DNA of 64,000 bases from contig CAJQPA010000008.1 of the NCBI GenBank assembly GCA_905480145.1, forward strand, positions 62,001 to 126,000, given 5' to 3'. The notes under the pieces were generated by a model. It had not been told where the DNA came from and did no database searches. It saw only the letters and a program-made list of their open reading frames with translations. Source of the DNA: an uncultured Flavobacteriales bacterium. Its GTDB lineage: Bacteria > Bacteroidota > Bacteroidia > Flavobacteriales_D > Crocinitomicaceae. Positions 51,471-60,422 of the stretch are shown one piece after another; position 1 is the stretch's first letter; the number at the start of each line of letters is the position of its first letter. Position numbers and translations under genes: made by a program.

Positions 51471-52787
51471 TTATTCTTCGTTTGCCCAGTTCAATCTGTC
51501 CGAGGGACTAAATTGCCATGGCGCTCCGTTATTTTCAATATTTGTCAACATCCCCGCCAATTCAGTCGGGACCTTAGACTCTTCCATTACCAAATATCTT
51601 CTTAAATCAACTATGATTGATAAAGGGTCAATGTTAACAGGGCATTCTGTTACACAAGCATTACATGATGTACAAGCCCATAATTCCTCTTCTGAAATAT
51701 AATCTCCTAACAAGCTTTTTCCATCATCATAGTCAGCACCGTGCTTTCTTTTGTTATCACCAACTTCTACTAGACGGTCTCTAGTGTCCATCATAATTTT
51801 TCTTGGTGAAAGAAGTTTACCCGTAATATTTGCAGGACATGATGAAGTACATCTACCACATTCCGTACAAGAATAACTATCCATCAAATTTTTCCAAGTA
51901 AGGTCAGTTACATCTTTCGCTCCAAACATTTGAGGAACAGTATTTTCTCCTTCTGGAGGCGCAGCATAAGGATCAGCGTTCGGATCCATCATTAATTGCA
52001 CTTCTTTCGTTACTGAAGCCATATTTGTGAACTTCCCCTGTGCTTCTAAATTTGAATAGAATGTATTAGGGAAAGACAATAATATGTGTAAATGTTTAGA
52101 GTAAGGTAAATAATTTAAGAAAGAGAATACCATAATAATATGTCCCCACCACCCTATTCTTTCAATTGTATGAAGTGTTTCAATACTCAGTCCATCGAAA
52201 AATAAAGGTCCAACAAAACTGCTAACTGTAAAACCATACGACTCTCCTGTTTCAGCTATATGCATCATTTCATCTGCACCATTCATTGTGAAGATACAAG
52301 TCACAAGAATTACTTCCATGAAAAGAATCATGTTTGCGTCTACTTTTGGCCAACCTTTCATTTCACTCATTACCAATCGAGGAACTTTAATTAAGTTTCT
52401 TCTGCTTAGAAATACAAAAGTTGCAATCAAAGCAAGTAAGGATAGAACTTCAATAAAACTAATAATGAACGTGTAAAATGCACCAAGAGATTCAGCAAAC
52501 ATTCTATGACTGCCAGTTACACCATCAATAAAAATTTCGATCAATTCAATCTGAGTAATTACAAAAGCAGCATAAATGAATAAATGAAGAATTGCTGGAA
52601 TAGGACGGGTAAACATTTTCTTTTGTCCTAAAGCAACAAGAGTCATGGTTTTCCAACGTTCTTTTTTGTTATCCGTCCTGTTAACATCTAATCCTAGATT
52701 AATGTTAGAGCGAATTTTCATCACATTCCAACCAAAAAAACCTAATCCACCAACAAGCAGAATTGTAAAGAGTATTGAAGAAATCAT
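51471..52787 (-). CDS. Membrane-bound 4Fe-4S electron-transfer protein
   Basis: A 438-residue protein with about five helices in the first 250 residues, similar to the haem-b subunit NarI/HdrE type. Two 4Fe-4S motifs follow: CTECGRCTSSCP and CTSCNACVTECP. It should pass electrons between the quinone pool and the CCG protein next to it. This fusion of the HdrE-like and HdrC-like parts is known in Bacteroidota. Second to last pair in the amidase-MCE operon. Confidence 0.88.
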   Translation of the reverse strand: MISSILFTILLVGGLGFFGWNVMKIRSNINLGLDVNRTDNKKERWKTMTLVALGQKKMFTRPIPAILHLFIYAAFVITQIELIEIFIDGVTGSHRMFAESLGAFYTFIISFIEVLSLLALIATFVFLSRRNLIKVPRLVMSEMKGWPKVDANMILFMEVILVTCIFTMNGADEMMHIAETGESYGFTVSSFVGPLFFDGLSIETLHTIERIGWWGHIIMVFSFLNYLPYSKHLHILLSFPNTFYSNLEAQGKFTNMASVTKEVQLMMDPNADPYAAPPEGENTVPQMFGAKDVTDLTWKNLMDSYSCTECGRCTSSCPANITGKLLSPRKIMMDTRDRLVEVGDNKRKHGADYDDGKSLLGDYISEEELWACTSCNACVTECPVNIDPLSIIVDLRRYLVMEESKVPTELAGMLTNIENNGAPWQFSPSDRLNWANEE

Positions 52788-52801
52788 ATGTGTTAAAATT
52801 A

Positions 52802-53839
52802 TTACTTAATCGTGTCTAATAAATTATGGAGTTTTTGTTCTTCGATATTTGTCAAAGGCACTCCTTTAGTTTTAGCACCAAAGACAGAAACATGAATGTA
52901 CCTTTCAGGGTGAACTTGTATATCATTGACTAAATTTTGTAACTCTTCATTTGTTTTAACCAACTCATTATATAATGTTTCATCTCCTAATAACTTACCA
53001 AGAGTACCATCACCATTGTTTGCTTTTTCTAGTGTAGCATTGATACTGCCTAAGGTGTTTTTAGCATTAGTAATTACTCCCTTAAAATCAGATGTAACTA
53101 ACTCACTCGTTATTTGCTCAACGTTTCCAATAATGGCTTTTACCTTGTCGTTACTCTTCTTTAGATTAAGAGTAATGGTTTCCACATTTGCCAGAATTCT
53201 ACTCAGCTTAATTTTTTCATCAACAATTAGTAATTCAATTTCTTCAGCAGCGTTTCCAAATCTTTTTATTGCAATCTGAACCTCCTTTAAACTGCCTTCG
53301 AGAGATGATGAAGCTGTTGTATCCCAAAAAGCAGAAACACCATTTACCATTTTATCTATTGAACTCAATGCTGCTGAAACTTTTTTACTCAAAGGATCGG
53401 CATAAGATTTCACTTCATCGATCATATCTGTCGCTACACTTCCGGAAAGAGTATCGCCATCTTTGTAATATCCCTGAGAAATGTCTGATCTAAGTAATAA
53501 TTTTAAACCTTTGGTTCCTAATAAATCTAGTGACGTAATTTCAACAATAGAGCCAATTGGCATTTTAATATTATCTTCTTGAATGTTAAACGAAACTTTA
53601 ACTAATCTTGTAGAATCCGATCCACCTTCATAAATAACTGATTGCACACGGCCTACAGTTACCCCATTTAAGTTCACAGCACTAGCGGGAGACAATTGAC
53701 CAGCATCAGCAAAATATGCATAGTAGTGATCATCGCCACCGAAAAAGCTATTACCTTTTAAGAAATTAACACCCGCAACTAATAATCCAATTGCCGCAAC
53801 TGTAATAACTCCGGTTTTTAATTCTTTAGATATTTTCAA
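52802..53839 (-). CDS. MlaD/MCE-domain lipid transport protein
   Basis: A 345-residue protein with an N-terminal membrane anchor (GVITVAAIGLLVAGVNFL). One MCE domain follows (ADAGQLSPASAVNLNGVTVGRVQSV, IGSIVEITSLDLLGTKGLKL). The C-terminal half is a long coiled coil (NVEQITSELV, ATLEKANNGDGTLGKLLGDETLYNELV). It should form a hexameric ring or tube for phospholipid movement between membranes. The start is TTG at 53839, 4 bp after the amidase stop. No ABC permease is in the operon, as is common in this phylum. Confidence 0.88.
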   Translation of the reverse strand: MKISKELKTGVITVAAIGLLVAGVNFLKGNSFFGGDDHYYAYFADAGQLSPASAVNLNGVTVGRVQSVIYEGGSDSTRLVKVSFNIQEDNIKMPIGSIVEITSLDLLGTKGLKLLLRSDISQGYYKDGDTLSGSVATDMIDEVKSYADPLSKKVSAALSSIDKMVNGVSAFWDTTASSSLEGSLKEVQIAIKRFGNAAEEIELLIVDEKIKLSRILANVETITLNLKKSNDKVKAIIGNVEQITSELVTSDFKGVITNAKNTLGSINATLEKANNGDGTLGKLLGDETLYNELVKTNEELQNLVNDIQVHPERYIHVSVFGAKTKGVPLTNIEEQKLHNLLDTIK

Positions 53840-53843
53840 AACT

Positions 53844-54992
53844 TTATTTTTCTGCTAATTTAATAGCTTTTTGCAAATTAATGCGCTCATCATTCATGAA
53901 CGCAACAACAAAAGCATGTTGAAAACCACTATTTCTCAATTTCTGCTTCATTTCATTTGCTTTTTGAAAGTCTTGTATGTAACTACCTATGGTGTATTTG
54001 AACAATCCATCTTGTTGATATTGCGAAACTGTGTATCCGTTAAATTTTATGTCAGTTAATGCAATTTTTTCTCGAGAAGTTTCAATTTGCACCTTAAATT
54101 CAACTTTATTCTCTTTTGACTGAGAGTTTTCTGTCGCAGATGCTTCTGTTTTTAATGCTTCAATTGGAAGCGGAGCAACTTGCTCTATTTCTTCATCAAT
54201 TCCTTCTAATTCATTTTTATACTGTTGAAAAGCGACAAACATAGCCCCTGACATTTGTCGCTGAGTAGCTTCTGTATTTAAGAATTTCTCTTCTTTGGGA
54301 TTTGTCAGAAATCCTGTCTCAATTAAAACACTCGGCATTGTTGTTTTATACAATACTAAGAATCCAGCTTGCTTCACTCCCCTGTCATATCGACCTATTC
54401 CTTTGAACTGGCTTTGTAATTTAGAAGCAAAGCTTATGGACTGATCAAGAAAAACACTCAACTGTATTTGTCTTGCGATAATTGCGTCAGGTGACATGTC
54501 AAAATCTTTGTATTTAGCCCCACCATCATCTTCTAAGTGGATAATTGCATTTTCTCTTTCAGCAACTTTTTGCTGTGACTCTGTTCTATGAAGCCCAAGC
54601 ACATAGGTCTCTGTTCCAAAAGCTTGTGCACTTGCTGCATTCGCGTGAATGCATATAAATAAATCCGCTTTATTTCTATTCGCAATTTTTGCTCGCTCAC
54701 TCAACTCTACAAAAACATCTGTTTTACGCGTATAAATTACTTTAATTTCAGGATACTTCTTAGCAATTAGATCTCCCAATTGAATAGCCATTGCTAAGCA
54801 AACATGCTTTTCTTTTGCTGATGCTCCATGACAACCAGGATCTTTACCTCCATGACCAGCGTCAATTACTACCGTTTGTATAGCAGAATAAAAAGACTCG
54901 TCTTCCTGAGCAAGGAGCGAATTGATGGGCAATAACACAATAATTGTTATTATGGCACGTATTCTGATATTTCGGGATAACTTTTCAATCAT
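53844..54992 (-). CDS. N-acetylmuramoyl-L-alanine amidase with SPOR-like tail
   Basis: A 382-residue protein with a signal peptide (IITIIVLLPINSLLAQ). An amidase_3 domain follows (VVIDAGHGGKDPG with Zn ligand His47, the Glu in KEKHVCLA, FICIHANA and VLIETGFLTNPKEE). The C-terminal SPOR-like module (FKYTIGSYIQDFQKANEMKQKL) should bind denuded glycan. It cleaves the peptide from peptidoglycan during cell division. First gene of a five-gene minus-strand operon (amidase, MCE, two Fe-S, unknown). Its promoter overlaps the lptD leader. Confidence 0.93.
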   Translation of the reverse strand: MIEKLSRNIRIRAIITIIVLLPINSLLAQEDESFYSAIQTVVIDAGHGGKDPGCHGASAKEKHVCLAMAIQLGDLIAKKYPEIKVIYTRKTDVFVELSERAKIANRNKADLFICIHANAASAQAFGTETYVLGLHRTESQQKVAERENAIIHLEDDGGAKYKDFDMSPDAIIARQIQLSVFLDQSISFASKLQSQFKGIGRYDRGVKQAGFLVLYKTTMPSVLIETGFLTNPKEEKFLNTEATQRQMSGAMFVAFQQYKNELEGIDEEIEQVAPLPIEALKTEASATENSQSKENKVEFKVQIETSREKIALTDIKFNGYTVSQYQQDGLFKYTIGSYIQDFQKANEMKQKLRNSGFQHAFVVAFMNDERINLQKAIKLAEK

Positions 54993-55009
54993 TTGATACT
55001 TAATTTTAA

Positions 55010-55017
55010 TAGTTTTG
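55010..55017 (+). promoter_or_regulatory. -7 box TAGTTTTG of lptD
   Basis: TAGTTTTG fits TAnnTTTG. Transcription from about 55022 would begin five bases before the leader ORF. It lies inside the longest lptD frame (from TTG 54993), which shows that start is too early. Confidence 0.6.
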
Positions 55018-55026
55018 CTCTTAATA

Positions 55027-55059
55027 ATGTATCACAAAACAAATTTAACGCTCTTTTAG
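55027..55059 (+). CDS. Ten-codon leader ORF coupled to lptD
   Basis: ATG at 55027 encodes MYHKTNLTLF and stops with TAG at 55057-55059. The G of the stop is the first base of the lptD GTG start (TAGTG), so ribosomes ending here can restart at once. The ORF begins about five bases from the predicted transcription start. A role in setting LptD translation is inference. Confidence 0.45.
   Translation: MYHKTNLTLF
55040..55047 (-). promoter_or_regulatory. -7 box TAAATTTG of the amidase operon
   Basis: Read on minus (55047 to 55040) the box is TAAATTTG. It lies inside the lptD leader ORF. Transcripts of the two operons would therefore overlap at their 5' ends between about 55022 and 55034. Confidence 0.45.
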
Positions 55060-57605
55060 TGTTCAAAAAGCATTCCATACAGTTAGTTTTGCTCCTGGCA
55101 TTGTTCATAATGTTTAGTAGTCAAGACTGTTATGGTCAGAAGAAAATTGATTCAGTCACCATTAATAGTAACGATATTGAATCTATGATCCTTTATAGCG
55201 CTAAGGATTCAATCTATTCGGACTTAAAAAACAAGCAGATACATTTATTTAATGAAGCAAAAATTGATAATGGTGAAATAACTGTTAAAGCCGGATATAT
55301 TTTGATTGATTTAGAGAAAAATGAAGTGTACGCTACATATATTCTTGATGTCGATTCAGTAGAAGTTCAACACCCTGTTTTCTCAGAAGGGAGTGAAGAA
55401 ATTATTGCGTCGTCCATTCGATATAATCTGAATACAGAAAAAGGATACATTGAAGAGGTTAAAATAAAGCAGGATGAAAACTTTTTGTATATGGAAATAG
55501 CCAAGAAGCATTCCAATGATGAGATTCATTTTAAAAAAGGGAGGTTTACGACATGTGATTTGGATGAACCGCATTATCACTTTCAACTATCAAAGGCCGT
55601 CATGATTCCTGAAAAAAGAATAGTCTCAGGACCAATGAATCTTTGGATCAAAGGAGTTCCCACTCCTTTAGGCTTGCCTTTTATGGTTATTCCACAGCAA
55701 GAAGACCGAACACACGGTATAGTTTTCCCTCAATTAATCCCATTGTCAGCATATGGATTTGGTCTTCAAGATTTGGGCTACTACTTCCCTATTAATGATA
55801 GACTTCAAACTACTGTTTTCGGAACAATATTTAACAGAGGAAGTTGGGGGGTGAGAAGTGTTACTGACTATGCAAAAAAATATAAATTCCGTGGAAATAT
55901 AAACCTAGGTTACCAGCGGTTTAAGTCAGGTTTTCCTGACAGTACAATTTCAAACAAAATTACACTTCAATGGCAACATCGTCAGGATATAAAAGCGAGC
56001 CCCTATTGGAACTTTTCATCCAGCGTGAATTTTATGTCGGATAACGATTCTAAAACAAATTTAGATCCTCTCAATCAGGATTATTTTAAGAATCAATTTA
56101 ATTCAGATCTAAATATAACCAGAAATTTTCCGGGTAAGCCTATTACAGCAGGCGCCAAAATTAGATTGCTTCAGAATTCAGCTCAAGCCAATAAAACAAT
56201 TTCGTTATCGAGTCCTATAATAAATCTTAACGTTACAAGGTTTTTCCCTTTTAAGAAGTTAATGACAAAAAGTTCTGGGTGGCGTGAATTATTTTACCGT
56301 TTTGGCGTTAGTTATAGTTTTGAAGGGCAAAACAAGGCGACTTTCGCAGATTCTCTTTTGTCAAGTGAATACCTTCCGTTAATTGGAGATGAATTTTTAA
56401 ATGGTATAAACCAATCTATTTCTATTCAAACGACAGCCAGTCTATTTAAAAACACTTGGAAATTTTCTCCTATTATCCGTTACGGGAACACAATGAATTT
56501 TCAGACGATTAGTAAGGATTATGATCCAGTAACAAACAGTCCTGTCAACAATTTAAAACAGAATTTTGGCATGGCGAATTCTTTAAGCTTAACTGCTCAG
56601 TTAAATACAACGGTATATAGTTACTATAAATTTATTGGCAATAAAGAATCATTATTGAGACATATCCTTACTCCTTCATTCTCTTATCAATATATCCCTA
56701 ATTTATCTAATACAATTACTTCCAATAATGGAGTTGACCAAACGCCTATTACTTATTCTCCATTTGAGCAATCATTGTACAGAGTTAATCAAACAACTGA
56801 TATTCAGCGTGTCAATTTTAGTTTTAATAATACATTTGAGTTAAAACGGAAATCAGATAAAGATACTGTCACTGGTTTTAAAAAAACCAGATTAATTGAC
56901 GCCTTAATGATTCAAGGAAATTATGATTTATTAAAAGATTCCTTTGCTTTATCAAATATCAGATTAAGCTTAAGAATTAGTCCAATCAAATGGTTAAGCT
57001 TTGTTTCAAACGCTAATTTCTCCCCATACAACTGGGACAGCACGACGGGTTCCATTTTAAAGGAGTATGCTGTTAAGGCTGGTAAACTAGGTCGAATTAT
57101 TCAAAGTAGCTTCTCTACCACTGCAACCCTAACTTCAAGGCAAAGTCGAGAAAAACTAAAAGAAAGTACTTCTCAAGTTCAAGAAAGTTCTCGTGATGTT
57201 GGGTGGAATGATGATTATAATTATTTCCTTTTACATCCAGAGTTTATAGTGAATTATGATATCCCTTGGAAAATTTCATTTTCACATATCTACAATATTA
57301 ACTTGAACCAAAGTATTTCTTCTTTAAATCCAGATCGATTAAGTCAGACTCAAACATTGATGACAAACGGAGATATTAGTTTTACAAAAAGATGGAAGTT
57401 AGCATCTACAATTAATTTAGACTTAGAAGATGTTGGTGTTACCAACGCACGGTTTTCACTAAGTCGCAATATGCATTGCTGGTCTCTTGCTTTTCATTGG
57501 ACTCCAATTGGTGGAAATAAAAGTTTTCTATTTAGCATTAGATCAACATCATCGTTGTTTAAAGATGCCAAAATTGATATCCGTAAACCACCAGCTTTCT
57601 TATAA
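55059..57605 (+). CDS. lptD: LPS-assembly outer-membrane protein LptD
   Basis: A protein of about 848 residues from the GTG at 55059. That start gives a signal peptide (SIQLVLLLALFIMFSSQDCYGQ) and overlaps the leader ORF; the longer frame from TTG 54993 begins before the promoter box. The N-terminal part is an OstA-like jellyroll (LYSAKDSIYSDLKNKQIHLFN, AGYILIDLEKNEVYA, KHSNDEIHFKKGRFTTCDLDEPHY). The C-terminal part is a large barrel with PTPLGLPFMVIPQ, GFGLQDLGYYFPIND and RGSWGVRS. It should insert LPS into the outer leaflet. It heads a seven-gene run. Confidence 0.9.
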   Translation: MFKKHSIQLVLLLALFIMFSSQDCYGQKKIDSVTINSNDIESMILYSAKDSIYSDLKNKQIHLFNEAKIDNGEITVKAGYILIDLEKNEVYATYILDVDSVEVQHPVFSEGSEEIIASSIRYNLNTEKGYIEEVKIKQDENFLYMEIAKKHSNDEIHFKKGRFTTCDLDEPHYHFQLSKAVMIPEKRIVSGPMNLWIKGVPTPLGLPFMVIPQQEDRTHGIVFPQLIPLSAYGFGLQDLGYYFPINDRLQTTVFGTIFNRGSWGVRSVTDYAKKYKFRGNINLGYQRFKSGFPDSTISNKITLQWQHRQDIKASPYWNFSSSVNFMSDNDSKTNLDPLNQDYFKNQFNSDLNITRNFPGKPITAGAKIRLLQNSAQANKTISLSSPIINLNVTRFFPFKKLMTKSSGWRELFYRFGVSYSFEGQNKATFADSLLSSEYLPLIGDEFLNGINQSISIQTTASLFKNTWKFSPIIRYGNTMNFQTISKDYDPVTNSPVNNLKQNFGMANSLSLTAQLNTTVYSYYKFIGNKESLLRHILTPSFSYQYIPNLSNTITSNNGVDQTPITYSPFEQSLYRVNQTTDIQRVNFSFNNTFELKRKSDKDTVTGFKKTRLIDALMIQGNYDLLKDSFALSNIRLSLRISPIKWLSFVSNANFSPYNWDSTTGSILKEYAVKAGKLGRIIQSSFSTTATLTSRQSREKLKESTSQVQESSRDVGWNDDYNYFLLHPEFIVNYDIPWKISFSHIYNINLNQSISSLNPDRLSQTQTLMTNGDISFTKRWKLASTINLDLEDVGVTNARFSLSRNMHCWSLAFHWTPIGGNKSFLFSIRSTSSLFKDAKIDIRKPPAFL

Positions 57606-57627
57606 AAATCAATTAACTTGGCCATCA

Positions 57628-58206
57628 ATGATAGACTTTAACTTTACAAACAACAATAAACTAGATTCTGGAAGTATATTAGTGTCAGAACCTTTCTTGT
57701 TGGATGACTATTTTTCACGCTCTGTAATTTTTCTTTGTGATCATAATGAAGAAGGTAGTTTTGGTTTTGTATTGAACAAATATGTTGACACCAAAATTTC
57801 TGATTTTGTTGATGGGTTTCCTAAGCTAAACACCAAGATAAGTGTTGGCGGGCCAGTAGATATGTCAAACCTCTTTTATATTCATACTTTTGGAAAACAA
57901 GTAAAAGGTAGTGTAAAAACTTCAAATGACTTGTTTATCGGGGGCGATTTCAATGACATTAAAAAGATTTTAACAGAAGATAATACAGCGGTTAATCAAA
58001 TTCGTTTTTTTATAGGATATTCCGGTTGGGATAAAGGCCAATTATCCTCAGAACTAGATACAAAGTCATGGATTGTGCTTAATAACGTTTCTAAATCAAA
58101 AATACTGGATTGTTCTAACGAAGACATTTGGAAAGACACCATGGAAAGTTTGGGAGGTAAATTTGAGCAAATGTCCAAGTTTCCGATTAATCCATCTGAC
58201 AATTAA
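57628..58206 (+). CDS. YqgE/AlgH family protein
   Basis: A 192-residue protein from the ATG at 57628 (MIDFNFTNNNKL), 22 bp after lptD. The longest frame begins inside lptD and is rejected. Family motifs: SGSILVSEPFLLDDYFSRSVIFLCDHNEEGSFGFVLNK, SVGGPVDMSNLFYIH, and RFFIGYSGWDKGQLSSEL. YqgE/AlgH proteins are cytoplasmic, widely conserved and of unknown molecular role, with links to alginate control and the envelope. Confidence 0.92.
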   Translation: MIDFNFTNNNKLDSGSILVSEPFLLDDYFSRSVIFLCDHNEEGSFGFVLNKYVDTKISDFVDGFPKLNTKISVGGPVDMSNLFYIHTFGKQVKGSVKTSNDLFIGGDFNDIKKILTEDNTAVNQIRFFIGYSGWDKGQLSSELDTKSWIVLNNVSKSKILDCSNEDIWKDTMESLGGKFEQMSKFPINPSDN

Positions 58207-58218
58207 CAAAATAGACAA

Positions 58219-59499
58219 ATGAGTATTCTTGCACCTTTAGCGGAAAGAATGAGACCGAAGTCATTAGACGACTATTCAGGCCAAGATCACTTGTTGAAAA
58301 AAGGTGCTTCGCTCAGACGAGCGCTTGATTCAGGATTGATTCCTTCAATGATATTCTGGGGACCACCAGGTGTTGGAAAAACAACATTAGCCTTCTTGAT
58401 TGCGAAACATTTAAATCGACCAATACATACATTGTCAGCAATTTCATCAGGAGTTAAAGAGGTTCGGGAGATAATTCAAAATGTTGAGAAAGCTGGTATG
58501 TTCCAACAATCTGGAACGATTCTTTTTATTGACGAGATACATCGGTTTTCTAAATCACAACAAGATTCTCTTTTGGGAGCAGTTGAAAAAGGAACAGTAA
58601 CTTTAATTGGAGCGACCACTGAAAACCCTTCTTTCGAGGTCATCTCCGCCCTACTTTCTCGTTGCCAAGTGTATACTTTAAACGGACATAGTGAAGAATC
58701 ACTATCGGCTATTCTTAACAAGGCTATTACTGAAGATATAATTCTCAAAAAAAAGGAAATTACATTAAAAGAAACCAATGCCCTGATAGCAATTTCTGGC
58801 GGTGATGCTAGAAAACTGTTAAATGTCTTCGAAATAATCATTGGGACCTTTACAAAGAAAAAAATCATCATCACTAACGATGTGATAAACGAAAGAGCTC
58901 AGCAATCTGTAGCAAGCTATGATAAAGATGGAGAACAGCATTATGATATAATATCAGCATTCATAAAATCTATTCGTGGTAGTGATCCAAATGCGGCTGT
59001 GTATTGGCTGGCAAGAATGGTTGAAGGTGGTGAAGATCCTAAATTTATTGCAAGACGATTAATCATTTCTGCCTCAGAAGATATTGGCTTAGCAAACCCT
59101 AATGCCTTACTTATTGCTAATACCTGCTTTCAAGCAGTTCAGTTTGTTGGGTGGCCAGAATCACGACTTATTCTTTCACAATGTACCATCTACTTGGCAA
59201 GTTCTCCAAAAGGAAATGCAGCATACATGGCCATTAATGAAGCCCAAGAACTAGTTAAGCAAACGGGGAATTTAGGAGTCCCTCTCCCTCTAAGAAATGC
59301 TCCAACAAAATTAATGAAGCAATTAGGATATGGAAAAGGTTATCAATATTCACATGATTTCCCTGGAAATTTTAAAGCTCAAGAGTTTTTACCTGAAGAA
59401 TTATCAAACATCAATTTTTTCAAAGCAGGAAGCAGCTCAAAAGAGCAAGAAGTAGAAAATAAAATCAATGCACTCTGGGGTGATAAATACAAGAAGTAA
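58219..59499 (+). CDS. rarA: Replication-associated recombination protein RarA (MgsA)
   Basis: A 426-residue AAA+ ATPase. The start (LAERMRPKSLDDYSGQDHLL), Walker A GPPGVGKTT, Walker B LFIDEIHRF and sensor GATTENPSFEV are followed by the C-terminal DUF/MgsA part (YDIISAFIKSIRGSDPNAAVYWLARM, SEDIGLANP). RarA acts at stalled replication forks with SSB and the clamp. The gene overlaps the next by one base. Confidence 0.95.
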   Translation: MSILAPLAERMRPKSLDDYSGQDHLLKKGASLRRALDSGLIPSMIFWGPPGVGKTTLAFLIAKHLNRPIHTLSAISSGVKEVREIIQNVEKAGMFQQSGTILFIDEIHRFSKSQQDSLLGAVEKGTVTLIGATTENPSFEVISALLSRCQVYTLNGHSEESLSAILNKAITEDIILKKKEITLKETNALIAISGGDARKLLNVFEIIIGTFTKKKIIITNDVINERAQQSVASYDKDGEQHYDIISAFIKSIRGSDPNAAVYWLARMVEGGEDPKFIARRLIISASEDIGLANPNALLIANTCFQAVQFVGWPESRLILSQCTIYLASSPKGNAAYMAINEAQELVKQTGNLGVPLPLRNAPTKLMKQLGYGKGYQYSHDFPGNFKAQEFLPEELSNINFFKAGSSSKEQEVENKINALWGDKYKK

Positions 59500-60422
59500 T
59501 GCTAGAGAAGTTTGCCTATTACTGTTTAATATATCCATTATCACTGCTCCCACTGAGAATAGTGTACCTAATAACAGATTTCTTTTTTTTGATCCTTATT
59601 ACAGTTTTTCCATATCGAAAAGCCGTTATTGATAAGAATTTAAAATTGAGTTTTCCTAATTTATCCGATCACGAACGAAAGAAGATTAAGCGAAAATTCT
59701 ATAGACATTTTACCGATATTTTAGCTGAAGGAATTAAGAATTTGAGTTTTTCAAAAAAGCAATACCACGAGAGAATAACTGTTAAGAATCATTCCTTAAT
59801 GGATCGACTCTATAAAGAAGACAGAAATGTTTTACTTGTTTCAGGACATTACAACAATTGGGAATGGATTATTACTGCCCAGGATATGATGTTCCCTCAT
59901 AAAGCATTTGGAATTGGTAAACCCATGACTTCAAAATTTTGGGACAAGAAAGTGAATCAGCGAAGAAATCGATTTGGCATGACAGTCATTAGCAGACTTA
60001 ACCAAAAACAAGTACTTGGAGACTATAAAGAGAAACCACATGCAGTATTGCTTTTATCTGACCAATCACCTGCTGACCCTTTAAAATGCTATTGGACTCA
60101 GTTTCTTAATCAAGAAACTGCGGTTATATTTGGAGCTGAATTATTAGCCCATCAAAAAGACTATGCTGTAGTGTTTTTTGCGACTAATAAGCTAAGGCGT
60201 GGACATTATGAAATAGAGTTACAACTCATAACAGAGAATGCACGTGATACCAAATGGGGGGAAATAACGGAGGCACACACAAAATTACTTGAAAAAACAA
60301 TACGAAAGTCACCTGAAAACTGGATATGGTCTCACAAAAGATGGAAAAGAGTCATTCCTAAGAATTTTGAGAAATTAAAGAAAGATCAAGAAAAACGATT
60401 TAATGAAAAATTTAATAAATAG
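59499..60422 (+). CDS. LpxL/HtrB-type lipid A acyltransferase
   Basis: A 307-residue enzyme with an N-terminal membrane segment (YPLSLLPLRIVYLITDFFFLIL). The acyltransferase signature GHYNNWEW is the His-x4-Glu form of LpxL/LpxM. LLLSDQSPADP follows and the protein ends KSPENWIWSHKRWK. It should add the late fatty acid to lipid A (or a related lysophospholipid) at the inner membrane. It fits with lptD in the same operon, since both act on LPS. Confidence 0.9.
   Translation: MLEKFAYYCLIYPLSLLPLRIVYLITDFFFLILITVFPYRKAVIDKNLKLSFPNLSDHERKKIKRKFYRHFTDILAEGIKNLSFSKKQYHERITVKNHSLMDRLYKEDRNVLLVSGHYNNWEWIITAQDMMFPHKAFGIGKPMTSKFWDKKVNQRRNRFGMTVISRLNQKQVLGDYKEKPHAVLLLSDQSPADPLKCYWTQFLNQETAVIFGAELLAHQKDYAVVFFATNKLRRGHYEIELQLITENARDTKWGEITEAHTKLLEKTIRKSPENWIWSHKRWKRVIPKNFEKLKKDQEKRFNEKFNK

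Noticed and set aside
57487-57627. Longer N-terminus for the YqgE/AlgH protein
   Set aside because: It lies inside the 3' end of lptD; the family starts at the ATG at 57628.
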